Source: Streptomyces sp. NBC_01262
GTDB lineage: Bacteria; Actinomycetota; Actinomycetes; Streptomycetales; Streptomycetaceae
Assembly: GCF_036226365.1 (NCBI RefSeq)
Contig: NZ_CP108462.1
Span: 7,534,501-7,598,500, forward strand
DNA: 64,000 nt
Direction: 5' to 3'
In this document: in pieces, positions 1 to 8,122 of the stretch
Position numbering within the stretch: position 1 is the stretch's first letter
Layout of the letters: each line of letters starts with the position of its first letter
Program-made: the position numbers and the translations under genes
The notes under the pieces: generated by a model
Seen by the model: only the letters and a program-made list of their open reading frames with translations
Database searches by the model: none
Told to the model about the DNA's origin: nothing

Positions 1-453
1 GAAGTCCAGGGTGAGCCCGGGGATCACGGCGGGACGGTCCTGGACAGGGTCGCCCAGGACCCAGACGCCGGACCGCCCCTCGACCCGCGAGGTCTCCAGG
101 CCGAACTCCGCGCAGGCGCCGATCAGGGCGTCCTCAAGGCGCCGTACGTGCGCCACGACGTCCACCGGGCGGGGGAGCTTGAGGATCGGGTAGCCGACGA
201 GCTGGCCCGGGCCGTGCCAGGTGATCTTGCCGCCGCGGTCGACGTCCACCACGGGGGTGCCGTCCAGGGGGCGCTCGTTGTCCTGCGTACGCCGTCCCGC
301 GGTGTACACCGCCGGGTGCTCCAGCAGCAGGCAGGTGTCGGGGATCTCGTCCGCGAAGCGGGCCGCGTGCACCCGCCGCTGCTCCTGCCATGCCTCCTGG
401 TACTCCACGGCTTCCCCGCCGAAGCCCAGGTGGACGAAACGCAGGTCACTCAC
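1..453 (-). CDS. lipB: Octanoyltransferase LipB (5' part; runs off the window)
   Basis: Transfers octanoyl groups from octanoyl-ACP to the lipoyl domains of 2-oxoacid dehydrogenases, the first step of lipoate synthesis in the cytoplasm. Only the first 151 codons are present. The product starts SDLRFVHLGFGGEAVEYQEAW and contains the family signature RGGKITWHGPGQLVGYPIL around residues 80-98. The catalytic Cys/Lys region lies beyond the window edge. The start is GTG at 453, chosen because an AAGGAG lies 6-7 nt upstream. It is functionally linked to sucB, whose two lipoyl domains are substrates of this pathway. The identification is secure. Confidence 0.95.
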   Translation of the reverse strand, partial: MSDLRFVHLGFGGEAVEYQEAWQEQRRVHAARFADEIPDTCLLLEHPAVYTAGRRTQDNERPLDGTPVVDVDRGGKITWHGPGQLVGYPILKLPRPVDVVAHVRRLEDALIGACAEFGLETSRVEGRSGVWVLGDPVQDRPAVIPGLTLDF

Positions 454-725
454 GGCTGCTCCTTGGTGTGTCGCCCTCGTCGCCTCATGCGCTGCCTCAC
501 GCGCTCTGGACAACTGTACGTCCGGGGGTGCGGGGGCCCGCAGACGGCCCTGGATGCGGTCAGATACCACGCAAACGGATCGGATGGAAGGATTCCGGGT
601 GCGGAGCCCGGGGAAATTCACCCGTTTCGGCGAATGCGAGGCTCAGGTAGTGAGCGGGTCGCCACAGAACGTTACATTCACGCCGTTCTGGACGAATACC
701 TGGAAGGCAGGGGACCGCACCGCCG

Positions 726-2234
726 ATGACCGACCGATCCACGCAGCGCTCGCCCAACCGTCGGCTCGCCGCCCTCATCGCTGAGGCCGGATTCTCCAAC
801 GCAGGGCTCGCCCGCCGCGTGGACCAGCTCGGCATAGAACACGGCCTCGACCTCCGCTACGACAAGACCTCCGTCACCCGCTGGCTGCGCGGTCAGCAGC
901 CGCGCGGCACCACGCCCGCCCTCATCGCCGAGGTCTTCACGCGCAGGCTGGGCCGCCGCCTGTCCGCGCAGGACCTCGGCCTCGACGCCGTCGCGCCCGT
1001 CTACGCGGGCCTGGAGTTCGCCGGCTCCCCGGAGGAGGCCATCGACATCGTCGCCGGGCTCTGGCGCAAGGACACCGGCGGCCAGACCGACGGCCGCCGC
1101 ATCGCCTTCACCCCGGCCGGGCTCGTCGTCCCCAGCCGCGACTGGCTCATCGGCCGCGCCGACGACCGGGTCGCCCGCGGCCCCGCCGCCGATCCCGCCC
1201 CCGGATCCGGCATGCGCGTGCCCGCCCAGACCCGGGGCCCGGGACCGGCGCACTCCCTCGCGCCGTCCGCGTCCGGGTTCCCGTCCGTGTCCGCGTCGGT
1301 GTCACCGCCGCGGGCCACCGGCCAGCGCGTCACCATGGGCGACATCGCCGCGCTGCGCTCCGTCAGCGAGCTCTTCCGCTCCCTCGACAACGCCTACGGC
1401 GGCGGCCACGCCCGCCAGGCCCTCGTCCGCTACCTCGAATACGAGGCCGAACCCATGCTCCGCGGCTCCTACGGCGAAGCGCTGGGCCGCCGCCTGTTCG
1501 CCGCCGTCGCCGACCTCACCCGCCTCGCGGGCTGGACCTCGTACGACATCGGCTCCCACGGCCTCGCCCAGCGCTACTTCGTGCAGTCCCTGCGCCTGGC
1601 GCAGGCGGCAGCCGACCGCGTCTACGGCGCCTACGTGCTCGTCACGATGAGCCGCCAGGCCGTCTACCTCGGCCACGGCCGCGAAGCCGTCCAACTCGCC
1701 CGGGTGGCCCAGCAAGGCGTCGGCTCCGCCGCCGCCCCCGTCGTCCAGGCCCTGCTCCACGCGGCCGAGGCCCGCGGCCACGGCCTCCTCGGCGAGGTCC
1801 GCGCCTGCACCGCCGCCCTCGTCCGCTCCGAACGGGCCCTGGAGGCCGCCCGCGGCGACGACGTCCCCTACTGGGCCCGCTTCTTCGACGAAGCCCAGCT
1901 CGCCGACGAGTTCGGCCACTGCCACCGCGACCTCCAGCAGTACCGCGCCGCCGTCCAGCACGCCGAGCGCTCCCTCCAACTGCGCGCCGCCTCCTACGCC
2001 CGCTCACGCCTCTTCTGCCGCGTCGTCCTCGCCTCCGCCCGCCTCGGCCTCGGCGAACTCGACGCGGCCTGCGCCCTCGGCGCCGAGGCCATGCAGCAGG
2101 CGGCCGACATGCGCTCCCTGCGCGCGACGGAATACGTACGCGACTTCGCCCGCCGCCTGGAAAACCACCGCGACGCCCCCGCCGTGCGTGCCTTCCACGA
2201 CCGCGCGGCCTCACTGGGGGTGCTGTCGATGTGA
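726..2234 (+). CDS. Large HTH transcriptional regulator with TPR-like C-terminal region
   Basis: A 502-aa cytoplasmic protein. Residues ~12-90 form an XRE-like helix-turn-helix unit (LAALIAEAGFSNAGLARRVD, then SVTRWLRGQQPRGTTPALIA). A Pro/Ser-rich linker spans ~155-200. Residues ~205-500 are helical and Ala/Leu/Arg-rich, as in the TPR-like effector halves of Streptomyces regulators (for example ALRSVSELFRSLDNAYGG). It is transcribed divergently from lipB across a 272-bp spacer. I infer a DNA-binding regulator of unknown target; proximity to lipB does not prove that it controls lipoate genes. ATG 726 is the only sensible start for the HTH. Confidence 0.8.
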   Translation: MTDRSTQRSPNRRLAALIAEAGFSNAGLARRVDQLGIEHGLDLRYDKTSVTRWLRGQQPRGTTPALIAEVFTRRLGRRLSAQDLGLDAVAPVYAGLEFAGSPEEAIDIVAGLWRKDTGGQTDGRRIAFTPAGLVVPSRDWLIGRADDRVARGPAADPAPGSGMRVPAQTRGPGPAHSLAPSASGFPSVSASVSPPRATGQRVTMGDIAALRSVSELFRSLDNAYGGGHARQALVRYLEYEAEPMLRGSYGEALGRRLFAAVADLTRLAGWTSYDIGSHGLAQRYFVQSLRLAQAAADRVYGAYVLVTMSRQAVYLGHGREAVQLARVAQQGVGSAAAPVVQALLHAAEARGHGLLGEVRACTAALVRSERALEAARGDDVPYWARFFDEAQLADEFGHCHRDLQQYRAAVQHAERSLQLRAASYARSRLFCRVVLASARLGLGELDAACALGAEAMQQAADMRSLRATEYVRDFARRLENHRDAPAVRAFHDRAASLGVLSM

Positions 2235-2250
2235 CGGCCCCAGGTCACCC

Positions 2251-2281
2251 GCCGGACGGGCCGGGACCCGGCCCGTCCGGC
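2251..2281. terminator. Bidirectional terminator-like hairpin
   Basis: Perfect 15-bp arms (2251-2265 and 2267-2281) lie between two convergent genes, and the last base overlaps the acetyltransferase stop codon. There is no T-tract, so it would be a U-less Streptomyces-type terminator. The arms carry the same CCGGACGGG / CCCGTCCGG word found in the dispersed repeat family elsewhere in the window. Confidence 0.7.
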
Positions 2282-2766
2282 TACAACGGCCGGCCCATCA
2301 GCACGTCGTCCACAAACGCCCCCTCCAGCAGGAACTCGCCCGGCAGCACGCCCTCCACCACGAAGCCGAGGGATTCGTAGAGCCGCCGCGCGGGCCCGTT
2401 GTGCCCCAGCACGCGCAGCGTGATCCGGCAGGCGCCCTGCGCGCGGGCCGTGTCCATCGCCGCCTCCAGCAGGGCCCGTGCGACCCCGCGTCCACGGGCC
2501 CAGGGGGCGACGGCGAGGCCCTGGACCTGACGGACGTGCGCGTTGCAGGCGAGCCGGGTGGGCAGGACGAGACCTACATAGCCGGCGAGGCGGCCGTCGG
2601 CCTCGGCGACGAGGATCGAGTCGGGGGTGTGGCCCTCGTCGAAGAAGGCGTCATCGGCCGCGGGCCGGGGCTGGACGGCGTGCGAGGTGGACCAGGTGTC
2701 GTGGTCGAGACCGGCGAGCTCCGCGTCATCGGAGAGCGCGGCGGGCCGGATGCGTATGTCGGACAT
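2281..2766 (-). CDS. GNAT-family N-acetyltransferase
   Basis: A 161-aa single-domain acetyltransferase. Motif A for acetyl-CoA binding is visible as VQGLAVAPWARGRGVARALL (~residues 80-99; Q/RxxGxG/A type). Motif B follows at ITLRVLGHNGPARRLYESLG, with the Tyr typical of RimI-like members. The substrate cannot be read from the sequence. It is divergent from the epimerase gene at 2817, with only 50 bp between the two starts. Confidence 0.85.
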   Translation of the reverse strand: MSDIRIRPAALSDDAELAGLDHDTWSTSHAVQPRPAADDAFFDEGHTPDSILVAEADGRLAGYVGLVLPTRLACNAHVRQVQGLAVAPWARGRGVARALLEAAMDTARAQGACRITLRVLGHNGPARRLYESLGFVVEGVLPGEFLLEGAFVDDVLMGRPL

Positions 2767-2816
2767 CCGGTCACCCTGCCAGGGCGGGCCGTCGCCGTGC
2801 GAGGCAGTATTGCCCC

Positions 2817-3710
2817 ATGCGCATCGCAGTCACCGGCTCATCCGGTCTGATCGGTTCCGCTCTCGTACGCTCGCTGCGCACCGACGGCCATGAGGCCGTA
2901 CGCCTCGTGCGCAGCGAGCCTTCCGCGCCGGACGAGGTCCGATGGGATCCGGATCGTCAATATGTCGATACGGCCGGACTCATCGGGTGCGACGCGGTGG
3001 TCCACCTGGCCGGCGCGGGAGTCGGCGACCACCGGTGGACGGCGGCGTACAAGAAGCAGATCCGCGAGAGCCGGGTGCTGGGGACGGCGGCGATCGCGGA
3101 GGCGGTGGCGTCGATGGGCACGCCGCCACGGGTGCTGATCAGCGGGTCGGGAGTCAACTTCTACGGGGACACCGGCGACCGCGCGGTGGACGAGAAGGAC
3201 CCGCCGGGCGAGGGCTTCCTCGCCGAGGTCTGCCAGGCCTGGGAGGAGGCGACGGGCGCGGCGGAGGAGGCGGGCGTGCGCACGGCGCACGTGCGCACCG
3301 GGCTGGTCGTGGCGCGGCACGGCGGAGCGTGGGGGAGGCTGTTCCCGCTGTACAAGGCGGGCCTGGGCGGACGGCTGGGCAACGGCCGGCAGTACTGGAG
3401 CTTCATCGCGCTGCACGACCACATCGCGGCGCTGCGCCACATCATCGACACCCCCGAGCTCTCCGGCCCGGTGAACCTGACCGGCCCCGGGCCGATCACC
3501 AACCGCGAGGTCAACGCCGCCATGGCCCGGGTGCTGCGGCGCCCCGGGCTCTTCGCCGTACCGGCGCCCGTGCTCAAGGCGGTGCTGGGCGAGTTCGCCG
3601 ACGACGTGCTCGGCAGCTTCCGGGTCCGGCCGGCGAAGCTGCTGGATTCGGGGTTCGCCTTCGCGTTCCCGGAGATCGACGGCGCGATTCGAGCGGCGCT
3701 CGGCCGATAA
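2817..3710 (+). CDS. TIGR01777-family NAD(P)-dependent epimerase
   Basis: A 297-aa atypical short-chain dehydrogenase (SDR39U1 family). The N-terminus MRIAVTGSSGLIGSALVRSL carries the TGxxGxxG nucleotide-binding loop. DAVVHLAGAGVGDHRWT, followed by the family's Tyr-less active-site region, and LISGSGVNFYGDTGD are typical. The C-terminal DUF1731-like part ends around FRVRPAKLLDSGFAF. The length is normal. The substrate is unknown for the family, although members are often close to cell-division or envelope genes. ATG 2817 is chosen because the nucleotide-binding loop begins directly after it. Confidence 0.88.
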   Translation: MRIAVTGSSGLIGSALVRSLRTDGHEAVRLVRSEPSAPDEVRWDPDRQYVDTAGLIGCDAVVHLAGAGVGDHRWTAAYKKQIRESRVLGTAAIAEAVASMGTPPRVLISGSGVNFYGDTGDRAVDEKDPPGEGFLAEVCQAWEEATGAAEEAGVRTAHVRTGLVVARHGGAWGRLFPLYKAGLGGRLGNGRQYWSFIALHDHIAALRHIIDTPELSGPVNLTGPGPITNREVNAAMARVLRRPGLFAVPAPVLKAVLGEFADDVLGSFRVRPAKLLDSGFAFAFPEIDGAIRAALGR

Positions 3711-3777
3711 CCCCCGCTTCAAGCACCCTGGTTGTGGGCATGACGGTTCCAGCGCAGCTGACGCGAGCGGGGAAACC

Positions 3778-5040
3778 ATGCCGACCTCCGGGAGGGGCAT
3801 CGTGCTCTCAACGGCACGCCCAACGCACGAGAACGTGACGGACGTATGCGTGATCGGTGCCGGCCTCGCCGGTCTGGCCGCGGCCCAACATCTGACCGGC
3901 GCCGGAGTGAGCGTCACGGTCCTCGAAGCCGCCGACCGGGTCGGCGGGCGGATGGCCACCGACAAGGTGGACGGCTTCCGCCTCGACCGCGGCCCGCAGC
4001 TCCTCAACACCTCGTACCCCGAACTGCGCAGGACGCCCGGGCTCAACGGCCTGCAGCTGCGGCCCTTCGCGCCGGGCGCCGTGGTCCGTTCCGGCGCCGG
4101 CCGCACCACGCGCGCCCTGGACCGGGCCCGGCTGCGCTCCGGCCTCAACCGGCTCGCCGCCATGCCCGCCGAGCAGCTGCTCACCCGCCCCGAGACCACC
4201 GCCGCCGCCGCACTCGCCAACGCCTTCGCCCCGCGCGCGGTCGACGGCTTCCTGCGCCCGCTGCTCACCGCCCTGCTCTGCGACGCCGAACTCCGTACGT
4301 CCAGCCGCTGCGCCGACCTCGCCCTGCGGAGCTTCGCCCGCGGCCGTACGTGCCTGCCGGCCGGCGGCGCCGGCACCGTACCCGAGCGGCTCGCCGACGC
4401 CCTGCCGCCGGGGACGGTACGGCTGGGGGTGCGGGGCGTCGCGGTCGCCACGAACGGCGTCGTGCTGGAGGGCGGCGGCTTCCTCGCCTGCCGGGCGGTC
4501 GTCGTCGCCACCGGCGCGCGTGCGGCGGGCGAGTTGCTGCCCGGCCTGCGCATGCCGGATTTCCACGGCGTCACCGTCGTCCACCACGCCGCCCCCGCCG
4601 CGCCGCTGCGCGAGCCCTCCCTCGTCCTCGACGCCGACCGCCGGGGCCCCGTCTCCCACACCCTCCCCGCCAGCCTCGTCGACCCCTCCCGCGCCCCGGC
4701 CGGCCGCGCCCTCGTCACCTCCGTCCTCCTCGGCCCCCCGGCCCCCGACACCCTGGTCCGCGACCACCTCGCCGACCTCTACGGCGTCCCCACCCGCGAC
4801 TGGGAGCTCCTCGCCGTCCACCACGACCCCGAAGCCGTCCCCGCCATGCCCGCGCCGCACGACGTACGGCGGCCCGTACGGGTCCTCCAGGGGCTCTACG
4901 TGTGCGGCGACCACCGGGGCACCAGCAGCGTCCAGGGCGCCCTGCTGTCGGGGCGCAGGGCGGCGTACCAGGCCATGCGCGACTTCGGCGTACGGCCGGG
5001 AGAGGCGGGGGAGCGGGGGGAGGAGGCGGTGGCCGCATAG
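3778..5040 (+). CDS. FAD-dependent amine oxidase/protoporphyrinogen oxidase-like protein
   Basis: A 420-aa flavoprotein. The dinucleotide-binding motif VIGAGLAGLAAAQHL is at ~residues 23-37, followed by VLEAADRVGGRM, the GG-doublet motif of the amine oxidase superfamily. Near the C-terminus, LYVCGDHRGTSSVQGALLSG is the FAD-binding C-terminal motif, including the GAL...SG segment. The substrate is unknown; phytoene-desaturase-like, PPOX-like and monoamine-oxidase-like relatives all share these motifs. ATG 3778 or GTG 3802 could be the start, and both leave the Rossmann fold intact. It follows the epimerase gene by 67 bp and may be co-transcribed. Confidence 0.82.
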   Translation: MPTSGRGIVLSTARPTHENVTDVCVIGAGLAGLAAAQHLTGAGVSVTVLEAADRVGGRMATDKVDGFRLDRGPQLLNTSYPELRRTPGLNGLQLRPFAPGAVVRSGAGRTTRALDRARLRSGLNRLAAMPAEQLLTRPETTAAAALANAFAPRAVDGFLRPLLTALLCDAELRTSSRCADLALRSFARGRTCLPAGGAGTVPERLADALPPGTVRLGVRGVAVATNGVVLEGGGFLACRAVVVATGARAAGELLPGLRMPDFHGVTVVHHAAPAAPLREPSLVLDADRRGPVSHTLPASLVDPSRAPAGRALVTSVLLGPPAPDTLVRDHLADLYGVPTRDWELLAVHHDPEAVPAMPAPHDVRRPVRVLQGLYVCGDHRGTSSVQGALLSGRRAAYQAMRDFGVRPGEAGERGEEAVAA

Positions 5041-5053
5041 GGACCGCCACGGG

Positions 5054-5569
5054 TCACGTGAAGCGCGCCCAGAGCTTCGGGAAGCGCTCACCCATCGCGC
5101 CGCCGTCCTCGAAGTCGACGTACGTGCCCTCCGGCTCCGCCGGAGGCTCGGCGAGGGCGAGATCGGGCAGCCGGACACCGGTGAGCGCCTCGTAGGCCTC
5201 GTCCGCGGCGTAGCCCAGCTCCTCGGCGTCGCCGTCCGTCTCGGGGTCGAAGACGTCCACGAGTCCGGCGAGGTCATCGGGCTCGTGGAGGGCGCCCTCG
5301 AAGACATGACGGCCCTGGCCGATCAGCCAGCAGCGGAAGTAGTCGAAGGCGTCGTCGCTCGCGCCGCCCAGCATGATGTCGGCCGCCGCCCACACATCCC
5401 AGCGGTACGCGCGGTTGAAACGGTTCTCGAAGTGGCGGGCGAAATCGGCCACCGACTCCGGGTCGAGCTGCGCCAACCGCTCGACCAGCAGATCGGCATG
5501 GTCCTCCGGATCGCCGCCCGCGGCATCCCGCGTGGTGTCGATGATCTCCCAGAACTCCGTCTCGTCCAT
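5054..5569 (-). CDS. DUF4240 domain protein
   Basis: A 171-aa acidic cytoplasmic protein. The N-terminal half (DETEFWEIIDTTRDAAGGD, then the RAYRWDVWAAADIMLGGASD region with FDYFRCWLIGQGR) matches the DUF4240 pattern, a small helical domain of unknown function. ATG 5569 has GGAG 5 nt upstream; a GTG directly before it is an equally possible start. It is convergent with the FAD oxidase gene, with only 13 bp between the stops. Confidence 0.8.
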   Translation of the reverse strand: MDETEFWEIIDTTRDAAGGDPEDHADLLVERLAQLDPESVADFARHFENRFNRAYRWDVWAAADIMLGGASDDAFDYFRCWLIGQGRHVFEGALHEPDDLAGLVDVFDPETDGDAEELGYAADEAYEALTGVRLPDLALAEPPAEPEGTYVDFEDGGAMGERFPKLWARFT

Positions 5570-5644
5570 CACCGCTCCAGCATCCGCTTCGCCGGGCCCA
5601 CCCGCACGCGGGGCGGCCCATATGCACGCGTGTCGTTGACGCGC

Positions 5645-6622
5645 CTACGCGTAGATTGCCGCAAGCCGCTCCGCCGCGGTGGTGAAACGTTCCCGCAAGT
5701 CCGCCGGACCCACCACCTCCGCCTCCGGGCCGAGCGCGAGCAACTGGCCGTACGCGACGTCGAGCCCCTCCACCCGCAGAGTCACCGTCACCCACCCCTG
5801 ACCGTCCGGCGGGTCCGCCGCCGCGAGGGCCTCATGGGCCGCCGCCCGGTCGGTGACCTGGGGAAGCATGCGCGCACCCGCTGCCGAGAGCCGTACGACG
5901 ACCTCGGTGCGCAGGATCGAGCGGGCGAACTCCGCCGCGTGCCCCGCCCAGAAAGCCGCCAGGTCGACCCCGGGATCGCGCTCGAACCGAGCGCCGCCCG
6001 GGCCCGTCACGGCTTCCGCCTCGACGATCCGGTCCACCCGGTAGACCCGTAGTTCCCTGTCCGCCCGGGCGACCAGATACCAGACCCCGGCCTTGAGCAC
6101 GAGCCCGTACGGCTCCAACTCCCGCTCCACGACGCCGCTCTCACGCCGATAGCGCACGCACAGCCGCAGATCGCCCCACACCGCCTCGGCGACCGTCGGC
6201 AGCAGCTTCGGGGTCTCGGGCTCCTGCCACCAGCCCGGGGCGTCGAGATGGAAGCGCTGGGCGGCCGAATCCGACGCGTCGCGCAACTCGGGCAGCAACG
6301 CCGCGGACACCTTGAGCCGGGCCGCCGACGCCGCGTCCTGCAGGCCCATGGCGCGCAGCGCCGCCGGCACCCCGGACAGGAACAGCGCCTCCGCCTCGTC
6401 CCGGCCGAGACCGGTCAGCCGGGTGCGATAGCCCTCCACGAGCCGGTACCCACCGGCCCGGCCGCGCTCCGCGTAGACCGGAACGCCGGCCTCGGACAGC
6501 GCGAGGACATCCCGCCCGACCGTGCGCTCGGAGACCTCCAGCTTCGCCGCAAGTTCGGTGGCCGTCATCGAGCCCCGGGTCTGCAGGAGCAGCACCAGAT
6601 GTATGAGGCGCGCCGCGCGCAT
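5645..6622 (-). CDS. WYL-domain HTH transcriptional regulator (YafY family)
   Basis: A 325-aa regulator. The N-terminal DeoR-type winged helix is at ~residues 1-60 (RLIHLVLLLQTRGSMTATEL, then LEVSERTVGRDVLALSEAGV). A central linker and WYL domain follow at ~140-220 (VLKAGVWYLVARADRELRVY, with RVDRI immediately after), then a WCX C-terminal domain. WYL domains sense ligands, including nucleic-acid species and small molecules. ATG 6622 has GGAGGT 5 nt upstream. An 18-bp perfect palindrome lies 10 nt before the start codon and is a natural candidate for an autoregulatory site. Confidence 0.88.
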   Translation of the reverse strand: MRAARLIHLVLLLQTRGSMTATELAAKLEVSERTVGRDVLALSEAGVPVYAERGRAGGYRLVEGYRTRLTGLGRDEAEALFLSGVPAALRAMGLQDAASAARLKVSAALLPELRDASDSAAQRFHLDAPGWWQEPETPKLLPTVAEAVWGDLRLCVRYRRESGVVERELEPYGLVLKAGVWYLVARADRELRVYRVDRIVEAEAVTGPGGARFERDPGVDLAAFWAGHAAEFARSILRTEVVVRLSAAGARMLPQVTDRAAAHEALAAADPPDGQGWVTVTLRVEGLDVAYGQLLALGPEAEVVGPADLRERFTTAAERLAAIYA

Positions 6623-6632
6623 GGGACCTCCA

Positions 6633-6676
6633 GGGTGCGTATCGTTCCCGCGCTCCGACGGGAACGATACGCACCC
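6633..6676. promoter_or_regulatory. Perfect 18-bp inverted repeat upstream of the WYL regulator
   Basis: The arm GGGTGCGTATCGTTCCCG (6633-6650) is repeated exactly in reverse complement at 6659-6676, with an 8-nt spacer. It sits just upstream of the Shine-Dalgarno of the regulator at 5645-6622. It is AT-richer in the middle than the surrounding DNA, which fits an operator or a promoter element better than a GC-only terminator. It would also fold as an RNA hairpin if transcription starts upstream. Confidence 0.65.
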
Positions 6677-6697
6677 AGAGGGGATTCCGGTGCCGCA

Positions 6698-6731
6698 GTG
6701 ACCGTGTCGGGCCGCTCCCGGCCCCGGTCAC
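6698..6731 (-). terminator. Hairpin downstream of the small zinc-finger-like gene
   Basis: The outer pair GTGACCG/CGGTCAC encloses an inner GGGCCG-CTCC-CGGCCC stem. It lies 7 bp beyond the stop codon of the gene at 6738-6989. No T-tract follows. It is a terminator-like structure. Confidence 0.45.
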
Positions 6732-6737
6732 CGCGGC

Positions 6738-6989
6738 CTAAGCGGCCGAATCCCCGTAATACCCGTCCCACTTGATGCCGATCTCCCTGAGCCATCTCAG
6801 GTCCTCCGGCGCGGGACCGCCTCCTGCGTGAGCGACGGTGTCGTCGCCGCGTTCCAGTACGACGACCTCGTAGTGCGGCGGCCACTGCATCAGGATCCGC
6901 CGCTGGCACATCGGACAGAACCATTCCTCGGCGCCCGAGGGCTCCGTGGCGACCAGCCGCATCTCGTGTGTCTCACGTGTCTCACGCAT
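6738..6989 (-). CDS. Small hypothetical protein with CxxC motif
   Basis: 83 aa or, if the internal ATG at residue 10 is used, 74 aa. The centre reads EEWFCPMCQRRILMQW, with a single CxxC pair that could be half of a zinc site. The C-terminal half is acidic with aromatic residues (LRWLREIGIKWDGYYGD). The first nine codons contain a short tandem DNA repeat (CTCACGTGT twice), which makes the upstream start doubtful. I do not recognise a function. Confidence 0.6.
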   Translation of the reverse strand: MRETRETHEMRLVATEPSGAEEWFCPMCQRRILMQWPPHYEVVVLERGDDTVAHAGGGPAPEDLRWLREIGIKWDGYYGDSAA

Positions 6990-7030
6990 GAGAGGCCCCT
7001 CTCAGTCCCCGGTACGTCTTCCTAGGTTCC

Positions 7031-7906
7031 CTACGCCAGCTTGCAGGTCGCGAGCGACGAGTTGACCCCGGCAGGGGCAGCCGCCCCGGTGCGGGTGAAG
7101 TCCAGCACGATGCGGTCGATGACCGCCTGGCGCTTGCCGGTCAGCGGGCCGAGGATCGCGTTGTTCACGAAGTTCGCACCGCCCTGCCCGACGCTGGTGG
7201 AGAGGCGTGTGTTCGCCTCGTCGATCTGCTTCTGCAGCAGCGCCAGTTCGCTCGCCACCCCCGCCTGCGCCGAAGCCGGCACATTGGTGATCAGCGGTGC
7301 GACATCCGGGCACACGATCGCTGACCCGGTCGCCGCTGATGCGGCGGCGGCCGCAGCCGCACTTCCCCCGGTCGTCCCCGTCGCCGCCGTGGCAGCCGCC
7401 GACGGGGCGGCGGTCGCGGCAGCCGTGGCGGTCGCCGCGGCACCCGTCCCGGTGCCCGCCCCCGCCGCGTTCAGCGAGCACGCCGCGAGCGCGTCGAGCC
7501 CCGTCGGCTTGGCCGCGTGGCGGCCGATCGAGATCACGATCCGGTCGATCGTCGACGTCCGCTTGTCCTTCAGCGGGCCCAGGATCGCGTTGTTCACGAA
7601 GTTCGCGCCACCCTGCCCGACCGTGTCGACCAGCCGCTTGTTCGCCTCTGCGATCTGCGTGTTCAGCAACGTGAGATTGCGGTCGACCTCGGCCTGCGAC
7701 TGCGCCGGGATGGCGGGCAACTTGCTCTTCACGTCGGGGCAGTTGACCGTCGACACAGCCGCCTTGGTCGTGGCGTTCGTCGCCGTCGTCTTGTCCTGCC
7801 CCGCCATGGCGGCTCCCACCACGACCACACCCGACACCAACACGCCGCCGACCACACCCGCGACGACGACACGCCGCCCATTGAAGGACCGAAGGGCACG
7901 CGACAT
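7031..7906 (-). CDS. Secreted protein with two homologous Cys-bracketed repeats
   Basis: 291 aa. Residues 1-36 form a basic start plus a hydrophobic segment (VVVAGVVGGVLVSGVVVVGA), so the protein is exported or membrane-anchored. Two ~90-residue repeats follow: Cys56 to Cys143 and Cys199 to Cys288. Each starts with CPDV, contains VGQGGANFVNNAILGPL, and ends near the second Cys, suggesting one disulfide per repeat. An Ala/Thr/Gly-rich linker (~147-195) joins them. The repeats are also nearly identical at the DNA level (7160-7195 and 7588-7622), pointing to a fairly recent duplication or gene conversion. ATG 7906 follows AAGGAG at good spacing. No family is recognised. Confidence 0.8.
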   Translation of the reverse strand: MSRALRSFNGRRVVVAGVVGGVLVSGVVVVGAAMAGQDKTTATNATTKAAVSTVNCPDVKSKLPAIPAQSQAEVDRNLTLLNTQIAEANKRLVDTVGQGGANFVNNAILGPLKDKRTSTIDRIVISIGRHAAKPTGLDALAACSLNAAGAGTGTGAAATATAAATAAPSAAATAATGTTGGSAAAAAAASAATGSAIVCPDVAPLITNVPASAQAGVASELALLQKQIDEANTRLSTSVGQGGANFVNNAILGPLTGKRQAVIDRIVLDFTRTGAAAPAGVNSSLATCKLA

Positions 7907-8064
7907 CTGATCTCCTTGACGATGAATCCGGCTAAAGGTCGCGCCCGTCTGGCCCCACACGGGCGTTGCATGGCCTTGCGCCCGTATGTACGACGGCTGC
8001 ACGAGATGTGTTCAACGTGTGCCGTGATTCTTCTGTGATCCGAGGGATGTCGCGGGAGAGAAAA

Positions 8065-8110
8065 CGATCGCGCCCCCTGCACCGGATGACCGGTGCAGGG
8101 GGCGCGATCG
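8065..8110 (-). terminator. Rho-independent terminator of sucB
   Basis: Perfect 21-bp arms (8065-8085 and 8090-8110) with a 4-nt ATGA loop lie 12 nt beyond the sucB stop. Reading the minus strand, the stem is followed by TTTTCTCTC. This is the strongest terminator in the window. Confidence 0.9.
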
Positions 8111-8122
8111 AATACGTACGGC

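Noticed and set aside
2838..4751. A 637-codon minus-strand frame opposite the epimerase and FAD oxidase genes
   Set aside because: Both genes on the plus strand carry full family motifs. The antisense product is Ser/Arg/Ala low-complexity.
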